Source: Phycisphaerales bacterium
GTDB taxonomy: Bacteria > Planctomycetota > Phycisphaerae > Phycisphaerales > UBA1924
DNA length: 64,000 nt
Assembly (NCBI GenBank): GCA_020847175.1
Contig: JADLCM010000019.1
Coordinates: 121,460 to 185,459 of the forward strand
Direction of reading: 5' to 3'
The notes under the pieces are model-generated. The model worked only from the letters and a program-made list of their open reading frames with translations. It was not told where the DNA came from and ran no database searches. Of the stretch, positions 56,186 to 64,000 are shown one piece after another (the first letter of the stretch is position 1; each line of letters begins with the position of its first letter). The translations under genes and the position numbers were made by a program.

Positions 56186-57589
56186 ATGCGCCGCTTTGTC
56201 TCCTACGGACCGGCGTTCGTGGTATTGCTCACCGTGCTCGCGGCGTTCATCGCCGTGCCGGTGCTCTCCGGGCGAGGGGCGACCGCCGCGTCCTTGGCCC
56301 GCGTCTCGCTCGCGCGACAGACCCTCGACGACGATGACATTCTCGCCCGCCTCGACGCGGCGATGACCGCGCTCGCCGACGCGGTCTTCCCCTCCGTCAT
56401 CCACATCGACGTGGTCGGCGGCCGCCAGGGCTCCAGCGGTTCGGGCTGGCTCTATGACGACCGGGGCCACGTCGTCACCAACGCGCACGTCGTGCGCGGG
56501 GCGCGCCAGATTCGCGCCGAGTTCTTCGACGGCCGGCGCACCAGCGCGCAGACCGTGGCGATCGACCCCTTCACCGACATCGCGGTCCTCAAACTCGAAT
56601 CGACCGACGGCCTGGTGCCCGCGCGCCGCGCCACCGGCGAGATTCCGCACCGGGGCCAGGCCGCCTTCGCCTTCGGCTCCCCCTTCGGGTTCAAGTTCTC
56701 CATGACGCGCGGCATCGTCTCCGGCCTCGGGCGCGAGCCGAGCACCGCGGTCGAGTTCGGCGGCTACACCAACTTCGTGCAGACCGACGCCGCCATCAAC
56801 CCGGGTAACTCCGGCGGCCCGCTCGTGGACCGCCTCGGGCGCGTCATCGGCATGAACACCGCGATCGCCACCGGTCGCGATACCCAGGGCACCCGCGACG
56901 GGCAGTCTTCGGGCATCTCCTTCGCGGTCCCGCTGGCCACTATCGAGTCCGTCGTCGATCAGCTCATCGAACGCGGCTCGGTCTCGCGCGGGTTCTTCGG
57001 CATCCGCATGGGCGGCAGGGTGGAGGTCAACGAGGCCTCCTTCCGCGGCACGGGCGTGCTCGTGGACACCGTCGTCGAGGGCGGCCCGGCCGACCTCGCC
57101 GGGCTGCGCCGCCGCGACACCATCGTCGAAATCGCCGGCCAGAACATCTCAACCAGCGAGCAACTCCGCGGCATCGTCAGCTCCTTCCGTCCCGGCCAGC
57201 GCGTGCCGGTGCGGGCCTTCCGCGGGCGCGAGCCCTTCTCCGCTGAAGTCGTCGTGGGCGAAATGGCCCCGGAGCAACTCGCGACCCAGGCAGTCGGCTC
57301 TGCCCTGGGCACCTGGTTCATCCAACTCGAAATCAACGACTCGCCCGAGGGCCCCGTGGTGGGCGCCACCGTGGGCGATGTGCCCCGGGCCGCCGGGTTC
57401 GACACCGGCCAGCGCATCGTCGCGATCAACGGCTCCCCGGTCGATACCTTCGCCCGCATGTGCGTCCACCTGGTCGATGAGGGCTTCCTCTCCGGCGACC
57501 TGATCCGATTCACCGTCGAAAAGCCCGGCGGCGAGCGCGCCACGCTCAACCTCTCCCTTGACCCCCGGAACTGGGAATCTCAACCCTGA
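56186..57589 (+). CDS. HtrA/DegP-type serine protease with two PDZ domains
   Basis: 467 residues from ATG 56186 (AAGGAG 8 nt upstream). An N-terminal hydrophobic segment (AFVVLLTVLAAFIAVPVL) serves as signal peptide or membrane anchor. A trypsin-like domain follows with His101 (VTNAHVVRG), Asp131 (DPFTDIAVLKL) and Ser209 (INPGNSGGPLVD), so the triad is intact. PDZ1 (about residues 275-370) has GTGVLVDTVVEGGPADLAGL. The last 100 residues look like a second, more divergent PDZ (VVGATVGDVPRAAGFDTGQR). It should degrade or refold damaged periplasmic proteins. A short terminator follows. Confidence 0.93.
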   Translation: MRRFVSYGPAFVVLLTVLAAFIAVPVLSGRGATAASLARVSLARQTLDDDDILARLDAAMTALADAVFPSVIHIDVVGGRQGSSGSGWLYDDRGHVVTNAHVVRGARQIRAEFFDGRRTSAQTVAIDPFTDIAVLKLESTDGLVPARRATGEIPHRGQAAFAFGSPFGFKFSMTRGIVSGLGREPSTAVEFGGYTNFVQTDAAINPGNSGGPLVDRLGRVIGMNTAIATGRDTQGTRDGQSSGISFAVPLATIESVVDQLIERGSVSRGFFGIRMGGRVEVNEASFRGTGVLVDTVVEGGPADLAGLRRRDTIVEIAGQNISTSEQLRGIVSSFRPGQRVPVRAFRGREPFSAEVVVGEMAPEQLATQAVGSALGTWFIQLEINDSPEGPVVGATVGDVPRAAGFDTGQRIVAINGSPVDTFARMCVHLVDEGFLSGDLIRFTVEKPGGERATLNLSLDPRNWESQP

Positions 57590-57642
57590 ACTTTCTCAAC
57601 CCGGTACCGCGTCATCCCCCTGCGTCACTACGTCGGCACAGG

Positions 57643-57660
57643 AAAACCCCGGCGGGTTTT
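57643..57660 (+). terminator. Probable intrinsic terminator after the HtrA-type gene
   Basis: A 7-bp inverted repeat (AAAACCC / GGGTTTT) around CGGC, with a short T run, 54 nt after the stop. It is weaker than the secretin terminator but correctly placed before the TPR gene. Confidence 0.55.
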
Positions 57661-57765
57661 GGGCGATGTTGCGCCTTGAGATCGCCGATGTTACCGGTCG
57701 CATCGAACCCGCACGCCCCGGCGGCACGTAAGCCTGCGCCTGTCCCCAGCGCCCCAGGAGCCCCC

Positions 57766-58785
57766 ATGCCCAGCCGCATCCGCCTCGCCGCATGTCTTGG
57801 CCTCGCCCTCGCGGGGGCGGGCGGGTGCGCCGTGATCGATCCGCTGAAAGGGGCCAAGCAAGAGGCAAAGAACGCGCCCCCCGTACGCCAGGCGGACCCG
57901 ATCGAGCCGGGGCGCGTGAATGTCGCCCGGGCTGACTCCCTAGCCGCGACCGGCGACCAGAACGCAGCCCTGCTCGAACTCGAGCGCGCCATCGCGGTCA
58001 ACCCGAAACTCACGGTCGCGTACCTCAAGGCGGGCGATATCTACGGAGACCGGGGCGACTGGAACACCGCGGAAAGCCGCTACAGCGAAGCCGCGTCGCT
58101 CGAGCCCCAGAACTTCGACGCCCAGTACAAGCACGGGCTGAGCCTCCAGATGCTGGCTCGCTTCGCCGAGAGCGTGCGTGCCTACCTGCGGGCCCTTGCG
58201 ATCCGCCCCAACGACTTCGAGGCCAACCTCAACCTCGCCACCGCCTACCTGCAGCTCGAAGAGCCGCGCCAGGCGCAGGTCTATGCGGTGCGGGCGGTGC
58301 GTCTCAACTCACGGAGCGGCGCTGCCCGGGCCAACCTGGGCGCTGTCTACGCCGCGCTCGGCGAGCACGAGGCGGCGGTGAACGAGTACCAGCAGGCCAG
58401 CGGGCTGATGGAACTCTCGGCGCAGTTGCTGCTCAACTGGGCCGATTCGCTCAGCCGCACCGGGCGCCACGCCGAGGCGGTCAATACGCTTGGTGAAGTC
58501 ATCCGCATGGAGCCCAGCGCCACGGCCTACGAGCGGCTCGGGGCGGCACGGTTCCGGATGCGGGCGTATGCCGAGGCGGAGAGCGCCTTCTCGCGGGCGC
58601 TCGAACTCGACGGCAACCACTACCCGGCGCTCAACGGCCTCGCCGTCTGCCTGCTCAACCGGTACGTCTGGAGCAAGGAAGCCGACACCGCGGCGCGCCT
58701 GGAGGCGGTGCGCCTCCTCCGGCGCAGCATGCAGATCGAGTCGCGCCAGCCCCAGATCGCCGAGTTGCTGAGGCGGTACGGGTGA
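57766..58785 (+). CDS. TPR-repeat lipoprotein
   Basis: 339 residues from ATG 57766 (AGGAG 5 nt upstream; an in-frame ATG at 57676 is less likely). A lipoprotein signal ends in LALAGAGGC. At least six TPR units follow, for example ADSLAATGDQNAALLELERA, LKAGDIYGDRGDWNTAESRY and ANLGAVYAALGEHEAAVNEY. A family role cannot be fixed: such lipoproteins act as scaffolds in secretion or pilus assembly, and the secretin and prepilin genes in this window make that attractive but unproven. Confidence 0.85.
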   Translation: MPSRIRLAACLGLALAGAGGCAVIDPLKGAKQEAKNAPPVRQADPIEPGRVNVARADSLAATGDQNAALLELERAIAVNPKLTVAYLKAGDIYGDRGDWNTAESRYSEAASLEPQNFDAQYKHGLSLQMLARFAESVRAYLRALAIRPNDFEANLNLATAYLQLEEPRQAQVYAVRAVRLNSRSGAARANLGAVYAALGEHEAAVNEYQQASGLMELSAQLLLNWADSLSRTGRHAEAVNTLGEVIRMEPSATAYERLGAARFRMRAYAEAESAFSRALELDGNHYPALNGLAVCLLNRYVWSKEADTAARLEAVRLLRRSMQIESRQPQIAELLRRYG

Positions 58786-59208
58786 GTGGTCCGCGAGCGG
58801 AGGCGGCGCCCCGCACATGGGGCGACCGCGGCGCTGAACCGAGCTGAACGGCCGGCGGTGCGGCCATGGGAAAGCACGGACCTTCGCCCCCAGGTGAGTC
58901 GGTTCTTCCCGTGCCGACATCAAGGGTGTCGGTTCGAGCACGCGCCCCGATGTGCGGGCCAAACCGAGAGTCGCGGGCGTTTCGTCGTCGTCCGTGCGGG
59001 TGTGTCGCGCAGCGCGCGGGCCGACCCCTTCGGACGTGCCGGGTCCGCGAGACGAGGCGTGCGGGTAGTCCGGCGCGTGGTCGCGGCACGAGCGCCACCG
59101 CACGCGCGGGGGAGTTCGTCGCGGTATCGCGAAACGCATCCAGTCCGCCCGAGGGGCCGAATGCCCGCGCGGCTGCAATCTGTCTGCGTCACCCCCGGAA
59201 CGAGCCTC
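58786..59208. other. Intergenic region without a recognisable gene
   Basis: About 420 bases between the TPR gene and the stop of the convergent metzincin gene. Several short frames overlap on both strands, but none has a recognised motif or start signal. No clear terminator hairpin with a T tract was found. Confidence 0.5.
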
Positions 59209-61560
59209 CTACGGGCACCCCTGCACGAAGATGTCCAGGAAGTAGAAGAAGTCCGACGAATCGACCGTGCCGTCGGGCACGCCGTAGGAGGGGTCGTTGG
59301 GGTCGCTGCTGCCCGAGAGGTCGGCGACGGCGAGGTTGCCCGCGACGAACTGGTCGAGGAAGTAGAAGAAATCGGAGGAGTCCACGTTGCCGTCCGGCAC
59401 GCCGTACGAGGGGTCGTTGGGGTCGGTGCTGCCCGAGAGGTCGGCGGGGCAGGCGGGCGCCGGGGGTACGTCGATGGAGACATCGTCGATGTACCACTCG
59501 TCGTCGAGCTGGTTGCCGATGCCCTGGAAGACGATCTGGAGTTCGTCGTGGTAGGCCGCCGCGGGGAGCACGTAGGAGCGCCGGGTGAAGGTCGTCTGCG
59601 ACCCGCCGGAGGAGACGATCGTGTCGATGGGCACGCTGGTGCCGGAGGCGTTGACGAAGGAGATGAGCAGGATGTCCCCGGCTTCGAGGTTCTTCTCCTG
59701 CATGGAGAAGGAGAACTCGAACCCGCTGGCGGCGTGGGCCGCGGCGAGCAGTTTCGCGCTCTCCACGCGGGTGGTGCGGTTGATGACCATGGAGTAGGGG
59801 GCGCTGGGTTCGTTGAGGGCATCCTCGGTCACCACCGCGCTGCCGTTCTCGACCACGGGCCAGAAGGCGGTGTCGAGCGAGGGGGCGTCGAACGAGTGCG
59901 TGAAGGGCAGCGGGTAGCCCGGGGCGATGTCCATGAGGAAGTTGTCGATCTGCCAGATGTCATCGGCCTGGTTGCCGTCGGCGCGGATGCGCAGCTCGGC
60001 GCCGTCGAAGAGCAGCGGGCCCGGCACGAGGAAGGAATGCTGCGTGAAGGGGACCTGCACGTTGCCGTCTCCGGTCACGCGCCCGATCTCGTTCCAGTCG
60101 CCCACGGTGTTGGTCATCTCGACGATCAGCGACTCGCCCGCCTCGACGAGCAGGTGAGACTGGAAGAACGACACGTTCACCGGCCCGCCCGGGTTGCCCG
60201 CGCGGATCTCCTTGCTCACCATGGAATCGGCCGAGTCGAACTGCGCCACGCGCGAGGGGCTCGGCGCCCCGCCGTTGAGCGTGATCGTCACGCCGTTGTT
60301 CGTCGCCCACTTGGTCGCGTCCAGCGAGCCCGAGGGGAAGACGTCGCTGAAGGGAAGATCCACCAGGCCCACGATCACGTCCACCAGGCAGTTCCGCGTG
60401 TTGCGGAAGTTCGTGATCTGCGTGATCTCGGTGGGCCCGAAGCGCGGCGGGCTGCCCACCGGGTCGCAAGCGTTGATCCCGGAACACATGATCCGGCACG
60501 GATTCTGCGAATCGCAGTGCTGGGCGTTCCAGTTGTGTCCCAGCTCGTGCGCCGTGAGCGCCACCCGAAGCGAGAACGCGCCGGTGAAGCGGCTCTGCGA
60601 CAGGCCGTAGGCGCTGCCCAGGTTGCAGATCTGCCCGAGGAAGGCGATGCCGATCACGTTGCCGTCCACCTCGCGCCCCGTGAAGAGGTGCGCCACGTCG
60701 CGCGTCACCCCCGCGTGGTTCGCGTTCCAGTGCGCCTGGAACTGGTTGAGCAGCGTGCTCGAGTTGTTCGAGGTGTACGGGTTCGCGCCCGAGCTCGTCC
60801 GCACGATGATCTGCGTGATCAGGTAGGTGATGTCGACGTCCAGCTGGTAACTGATTGAGACCGTCGCCATCACGTTCTCGATGTCGTTGACCGTGTTCGT
60901 CTCGCTGCTGCCGTTGAGCTGAAAGAACTGGAAGTCCGCGTCGATCGCGATCTGCGCCTGCTTGTAGACCTCGACCCGTCCGTTGCCGTCGCCGTCGTGC
61001 TGCGCGTGGCCGTCTCCGGGCACGTCCGGGGTGCCGCAGACGTACGGCAGGGGCTGCGTGTCCGTCGCCCGGTACACGATGTGGCGGGTCATCGGCTGCC
61101 CCGGCACAACCTCCGACAAGGGCTGCACGAACCAGTGCTCCGCCCCGTGCTTGCCCGGAACCACGATCATCACCTTCAGGCCCTCGTCCAGCAGGCTCCC
61201 GCCCGCCACCGAGGCCGGCATCGGCTCGCCGTCCGCGCCCAGCACGGCGCCCCGGCACGTCCGCGGGGCCTCAGCCTCGATCTCCCGCAGACCGTTGAAC
61301 CCGTCATCGACCATCACCCTGAACCCCGGCGTGCGGATGCTCCAGGGCGCCAGCGTGATCGTCTGGTTCACGCCCCCCAGGGGCAGCGTCACCTGGAAGG
61401 GGGCCGATGGCTCGCCCGGAAGGTCAAGGTCCACCAGCGTGTAGTCGGACAGCGAAAGCGCGCTTCGGATCGTCTGGTCAAGGTCTGACTGCGACAATGC
61501 AGGCATCGACGCCACCGCAACGATGCCCGACGACAACACCACTCCGAACGCTGCGCGCAT
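59209..61560 (-). CDS. Secreted metzincin metalloprotease with two dockerin-like repeats
   Basis: 783 residues. A signal peptide (VVLSSGIVAVASMPALSQS) and a propeptide-like region of about 180 residues precede the catalytic domain. The zinc site is TAHELGHNWNAQHCDSQNP (HExxHxxxxxH, 338-348), followed by CRIMCSG as the Met-turn, so it belongs with adamalysin/reprolysin-like M12B peptidases. Two jelly-roll-like domains follow, then two Ca-binding modules, each about 35 residues (PADLSGSTDPNDPSYGVPDG and VADLSGSSDPNDPSYGVPDG, ending SSDFFYFLDQFVAG and SSDFFYFLDIFVQG). GGAGG lies about 8 nt before the ATG. Its end resembles that of the transglutaminase, implying a common export or surface system. 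Confidence 0.9.
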   Translation of the reverse strand: MRAAFGVVLSSGIVAVASMPALSQSDLDQTIRSALSLSDYTLVDLDLPGEPSAPFQVTLPLGGVNQTITLAPWSIRTPGFRVMVDDGFNGLREIEAEAPRTCRGAVLGADGEPMPASVAGGSLLDEGLKVMIVVPGKHGAEHWFVQPLSEVVPGQPMTRHIVYRATDTQPLPYVCGTPDVPGDGHAQHDGDGNGRVEVYKQAQIAIDADFQFFQLNGSSETNTVNDIENVMATVSISYQLDVDITYLITQIIVRTSSGANPYTSNNSSTLLNQFQAHWNANHAGVTRDVAHLFTGREVDGNVIGIAFLGQICNLGSAYGLSQSRFTGAFSLRVALTAHELGHNWNAQHCDSQNPCRIMCSGINACDPVGSPPRFGPTEITQITNFRNTRNCLVDVIVGLVDLPFSDVFPSGSLDATKWATNNGVTITLNGGAPSPSRVAQFDSADSMVSKEIRAGNPGGPVNVSFFQSHLLVEAGESLIVEMTNTVGDWNEIGRVTGDGNVQVPFTQHSFLVPGPLLFDGAELRIRADGNQADDIWQIDNFLMDIAPGYPLPFTHSFDAPSLDTAFWPVVENGSAVVTEDALNEPSAPYSMVINRTTRVESAKLLAAAHAASGFEFSFSMQEKNLEAGDILLISFVNASGTSVPIDTIVSSGGSQTTFTRRSYVLPAAAYHDELQIVFQGIGNQLDDEWYIDDVSIDVPPAPACPADLSGSTDPNDPSYGVPDGNVDSSDFFYFLDQFVAGNLAVADLSGSSDPNDPSYGVPDGTVDSSDFFYFLDIFVQGCP

Positions 61561-61948
61561 GATCCACCCTCCGCGATTCTCAGGAGAAGCGGCGACCCGC
61601 CCCCCTCAACTCTGAACATTTCCCGGGCTCGGGCCCCCTCTGGCCCGGACAACCCACTCTCTCGACCAACGACCCATCGCCCTCGATCTTGCCCGCAATC
61701 CGGGCCCGAGGGCCGGCGGCCCACGCTGAGCGCTACGAGCGCTGCGCTCCCGGGTTCCGCCCGAACGCCGCAACGGCAATCTTCGGCATCTTTGACAGAC
61801 CCTATCACACCCCTCCGGCCCCGGCCAAGCAAAAACCTCGGCTCGGTCCGATAGTTTTGCGGGCACGTGAGTCGGACCTCGCCCCGAACATCAGCCGGCG
61901 ATTCGGCCTCGGCGCCGCACCCCGTCCACCCCGCCTCTACCATGCCCC
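61561..61948. other. Divergent intergenic region between the metzincin gene and metG
   Basis: About 390 bases that must hold the promoters of both divergent genes. The metG side ends with TACCAT (61938-61943). On the minus strand I see the GGAGG site of the metzincin gene and an A/T-richer stretch around 61795-61860 that may be its promoter, but no hexamer pair I would assert. No gene recognised. Confidence 0.4.
61938..61943 (+). promoter_or_regulatory. -10-like TACCAT before metG
   Basis: TACCAT with a 5-nt gap to the ATG at 61949; probable leaderless start. Confidence 0.45.
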
Positions 61949-63559
61949 ATGCCGAGCCCCTGCTACATCACCACGCCCATCTACTACGTCAATGACCGGC
62001 CCCACATCGGTCACTGCTACACCACGCTGCTCGCCGATGTCGCCGCGCGATTCGAGCGGCTGCGCCGGGGCGAGCCGCCCCAGGGCCCCGCGCCGGGCGT
62101 CTTCATGCTCACGGGCACCGACGAGCACGCCGACAAGGTCGTGACCACCGGGGCCGCGCACGGGTGCACGCCCCTCGAATGGTCCGATCGCAACGCGGCG
62201 GAGTTCCAGCGGGCCTTCGCCTTCATGAACTTCTCCCAGGACGACTTCATCCGCACCACGCAGGAGCGGCACAAGTCCAAGGTCCTCGAGTACGTCGCGG
62301 AACTCCAGCGCCGGGGCGATGTCTACCTGGGCGACTACTCCGGCTGGTACGACGAATCGCAGGACGAATACCTGACCGAGACGGTCGCCAAGGAAAGCCC
62401 GCACGGGCCGTTCACGAGCCCGGTCACGGGGCGTCCCCTGGTCCGGCGCTCCGAGAAGAACTACTTCTTCCGTCTGAGCGCCTACGAGGGCCGCCTGCGC
62501 GCGCACATCGAGGGTCATCCGGGGTTCATCCTGCCCGAGGCCCGGCGCAACGAAGTGCTCGGGCGTCTGCGCCAGGGGTTGCAGGATGTGCCCATCAGCC
62601 GCGCGATCACCGATGACCCGGCCTCGCAGTGGGGCATCCGCATGCCCTCGGACCCCGGACACCGCATCTATGTGTGGATCGATGCGCTCTTCAACTACCT
62701 GAGCGCGATCGACTCTTCCGCGCGGGGCGCCTTCTGGCCGCCCCGCGTGCACGTCATGGCCAAGGACATTCTGTGGTTCCACGCCGTCATCTGGCCCTGC
62801 ATGCTCATGGCCCTCGGGCGCGATCTGCCCGGGTGCGTGTACGCGCATTCCTACTGGGTGCGCGAGGGCAAGAAGATGAGCAAGAGCCTGGGCAACTTCG
62901 TGACGCTCGAAGTGCTCCAGGCGTACGCGGCTCGCTATTCGCTCGACGCCCTGCGCTGGTACCTCCTCACCCAGGGCCCGCTCGGCGCCACCGACGCCGA
63001 TTTCTCCCACGCCAAGTTCGTCGATGTCTACAACGCCGACCTCGCCAACGGCATCGGCAACTCCGCCAGCCGCGTCGCCAACATGATCGACAAGTACTTC
63101 GGGGGCGTGCTGCCCGAGTGCAACCCCGCGGGCGCCAAGGCCCGCTTCGACGCGCGCCACGCCGACCTCGCCGGGCGCGTGCTCGGGGCCCTCGACCGCT
63201 TCGACCTCGCGGCGTGCGCCCAGGCGGGCATCTCGCTCGTCTCCCGGGTGGACGAAGTCATCTCTGAAGAGCGGCCCTTTACGCTCGCAAAGGACATGCC
63301 CGCCAACGGCGCCAGGGTCGCGGAGATCCTGTGTTTCGCCGCGGAATCTCTGCGCATCGCCTCGGTGCTGCTCGCCCCGGCGCTCACCTCGCGCATGGAG
63401 CAGGTGTGGCGGTCGTGGGGGTGCGCCCCGGGGCGCGGACAGACGCTCGAAGTGCTCTGCGCGTTCGGCGGCCCGGCCGGGCTCCGCCCCGGCGCGCGCC
63501 TCGCCAAGGGCGAAGCGCTCTTCATGCGCGCTGACCCCGCCGAGGCGCCCCCGGCGTGA
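61949..63559 (+). CDS. metG: Methionyl-tRNA synthetase
   Basis: 536 residues; charges tRNA-Met with methionine. The HIGH motif is at 19-22 (NDRPHIGHCYTT) and KMSKS at 309-313 (REGKKMSKSLGNFV). The connective peptide has YDESQDEYL without the Cys knuckles of the E. coli form, so this is the shorter zinc-free type. The anticodon-binding helical domain follows (GNSASRVANMIDKYFGG), and there is no C-terminal EMAP/tRNA-binding extension. The ATG is preceded by TACCAT 5 nt upstream, with no Shine-Dalgarno. Downstream lies a short non-coding stretch and then a broken plsY. Confidence 0.96.
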   Translation: MPSPCYITTPIYYVNDRPHIGHCYTTLLADVAARFERLRRGEPPQGPAPGVFMLTGTDEHADKVVTTGAAHGCTPLEWSDRNAAEFQRAFAFMNFSQDDFIRTTQERHKSKVLEYVAELQRRGDVYLGDYSGWYDESQDEYLTETVAKESPHGPFTSPVTGRPLVRRSEKNYFFRLSAYEGRLRAHIEGHPGFILPEARRNEVLGRLRQGLQDVPISRAITDDPASQWGIRMPSDPGHRIYVWIDALFNYLSAIDSSARGAFWPPRVHVMAKDILWFHAVIWPCMLMALGRDLPGCVYAHSYWVREGKKMSKSLGNFVTLEVLQAYAARYSLDALRWYLLTQGPLGATDADFSHAKFVDVYNADLANGIGNSASRVANMIDKYFGGVLPECNPAGAKARFDARHADLAGRVLGALDRFDLAACAQAGISLVSRVDEVISEERPFTLAKDMPANGARVAEILCFAAESLRIASVLLAPALTSRMEQVWRSWGCAPGRGQTLEVLCAFGGPAGLRPGARLAKGEALFMRADPAEAPPA

Positions 63560-63725
63560 GACCTATGCGATGTTGCGGACGCGAATCCAACGAGCCCCCA
63601 ACGTGCCCCCTCCAAGCGCCGGCGCCGTGCTCCATTCAACGAGCCGCGACCGTGAGAGGGCGGGCACTCCTTTCCGCATGTCGAGGTTCGCCGAGCCGGG
63701 TGCCAGTGGGAGGCGTCTGAGCCGT

Positions 63726-63748
63726 CTGAACCTGGTAAGCCAGTTCAG
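63726..63748 (+). other. Small hairpin of unknown role
   Basis: CTGAAC-C-TGG TAAG CCA-GTTCAG forms a 9-bp stem with one bulged C and a 4-nt loop. No T run follows. It sits between metG and the plsY remnant and might be part of the junction that truncated plsY. Confidence 0.35.
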
Positions 63749-63837
63749 ATGCGAGGAACCGTGAGCACGTCTGCCGAAGTCTCCTCCCTGCACATGCGCC
63801 CCGCCTCGGCATCGCGCGTGCATTCGCGACAGCGCGG

Positions 63838-64000
63838 TTGCGGACTGACACAACCAAGGGCTACGTCGGCGGCGTCGCCGGGCGCGTCGATCCGCCCGAG
63901 GGTCACTCGTGGTGGTGGCTCGGCGCGGTGCTCGCCGCGATCTTTGGGCACATGTTCAGCCCGTGGGTCGGCTTCCACGGCGGCAAGGGGGTCGCGACCG
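63838..64000 (+). pseudogene. plsY: plsY fragment lacking its 5' part (continues beyond window)
   Basis: The frame from about 63838 to the edge reads DTTKGYVGGVAGRVDPPEGH, then WWWLGAVLAAIFGHMFSPWV and GFHGGKGVAT, which match the middle of PlsY, the acyl-phosphate glycerol-3-phosphate acyltransferase (LDxxKG and GHxxPxxxGFKGGKGVAT). PlsY normally begins about 80 residues earlier with GSIPFG and GSGNIGATN. Neither occurs in any upstream frame, and the frame is closed by TAA at 63736 with no ATG or GTG after it. The gene is either 5'-truncated or the sequence contains a junction artefact. The downstream part lies outside the window. Confidence 0.6.

Noticed and set aside
58786..60858. Long plus-strand open frame (690 codons) across the metzincin gene
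   Set aside because: Antisense shadow of the metzincin gene; low-complexity composition and no start signal.
63726..63748. Hairpin as terminator of metG
   Set aside because: No T tract follows, and it lies about 170 nt after the stop.

Overview
The window is 64 kb of GC-rich (roughly 65-70 %) bacterial chromosome. There are no rRNA or tRNA genes, no CRISPR array and no recognisable insertion sequence. Several traits point to a planctomycete of the Phycisphaerae type: exported proteins ending in dockerin-like Ca-binding repeats of the DLSGSSDPNDPSYGVPDG type, an M28 peptidase with a beta-barrel insert, a DUF58/BatA/VWA operon with a squalene-cyclase-repeat protein, and type II secretion-like proteins. 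This placement is an inference; no taxonomic marker gene is present.

Layout. 1-4574: 3'-truncated M28 peptidase (minus), M16 peptidase and ffh (plus). 4613-9559: RND efflux permease and its adaptor (minus). 9636-18207: a type VI secretion accessory island on the minus strand: clpV, an unknown gene, a vgrG fused to a zincin-like domain, an unknown gene and a PAAR protein. 18349-20422: prepilin-like protein and coaX (minus). 20496-23402: a secreted protein with the full architecture of an animal-type transglutaminase, preceded by a consensus-like promoter and a 7-bp tandem repeat that puts the best start codon out of frame. 23475-26680: rsmE, an acidic membrane protein and a phosphofructokinase. 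26685-38980: a seven-gene minus-strand operon (DUF58, BatA-like, VWA-like, large coiled-coil protein, Gln-rich protein, cyclase-repeat protein, hypothetical), mostly with ATGA stop/start overlaps. 39115-42797: a degenerate (KS-beta-like) and an intact ketosynthase, a GxxExxY protein and MntR. 43266-49152: pseudouridine synthase, small lipoprotein, phosphohexomutase, PilZ, PilZ-DnaJ fusion, LEA14-like lipoprotein and an unknown protein. 49482-53821: a large secretin closed by a strong terminator, then a STAS / HATPase switch pair. 54067-58785: TauE-like permease, an oxidoreductase-like protein, HtrA-type protease and TPR lipoprotein. 59209-64000: secreted metzincin with two dockerin-like repeats, metG and a 5'-less plsY fragment.

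Three themes tie the genes together. First, an export theme: prepilin, secretin, HtrA, and two exported enzymes (transglutaminase and metzincin) with the same kind of C-terminal Ca-binding module. Second, an antagonism theme: the T6SS island with a toxin-like VgrG extension. Third, a regulatory theme: at least eleven genes have a TACnnT hexamer ending only 5-8 nt before the start codon, which fits leaderless transcription.

The most unusual item is the transglutaminase with its heptanucleotide repeat, a candidate phase-variable bacterial relative of animal tissue transglutaminase.
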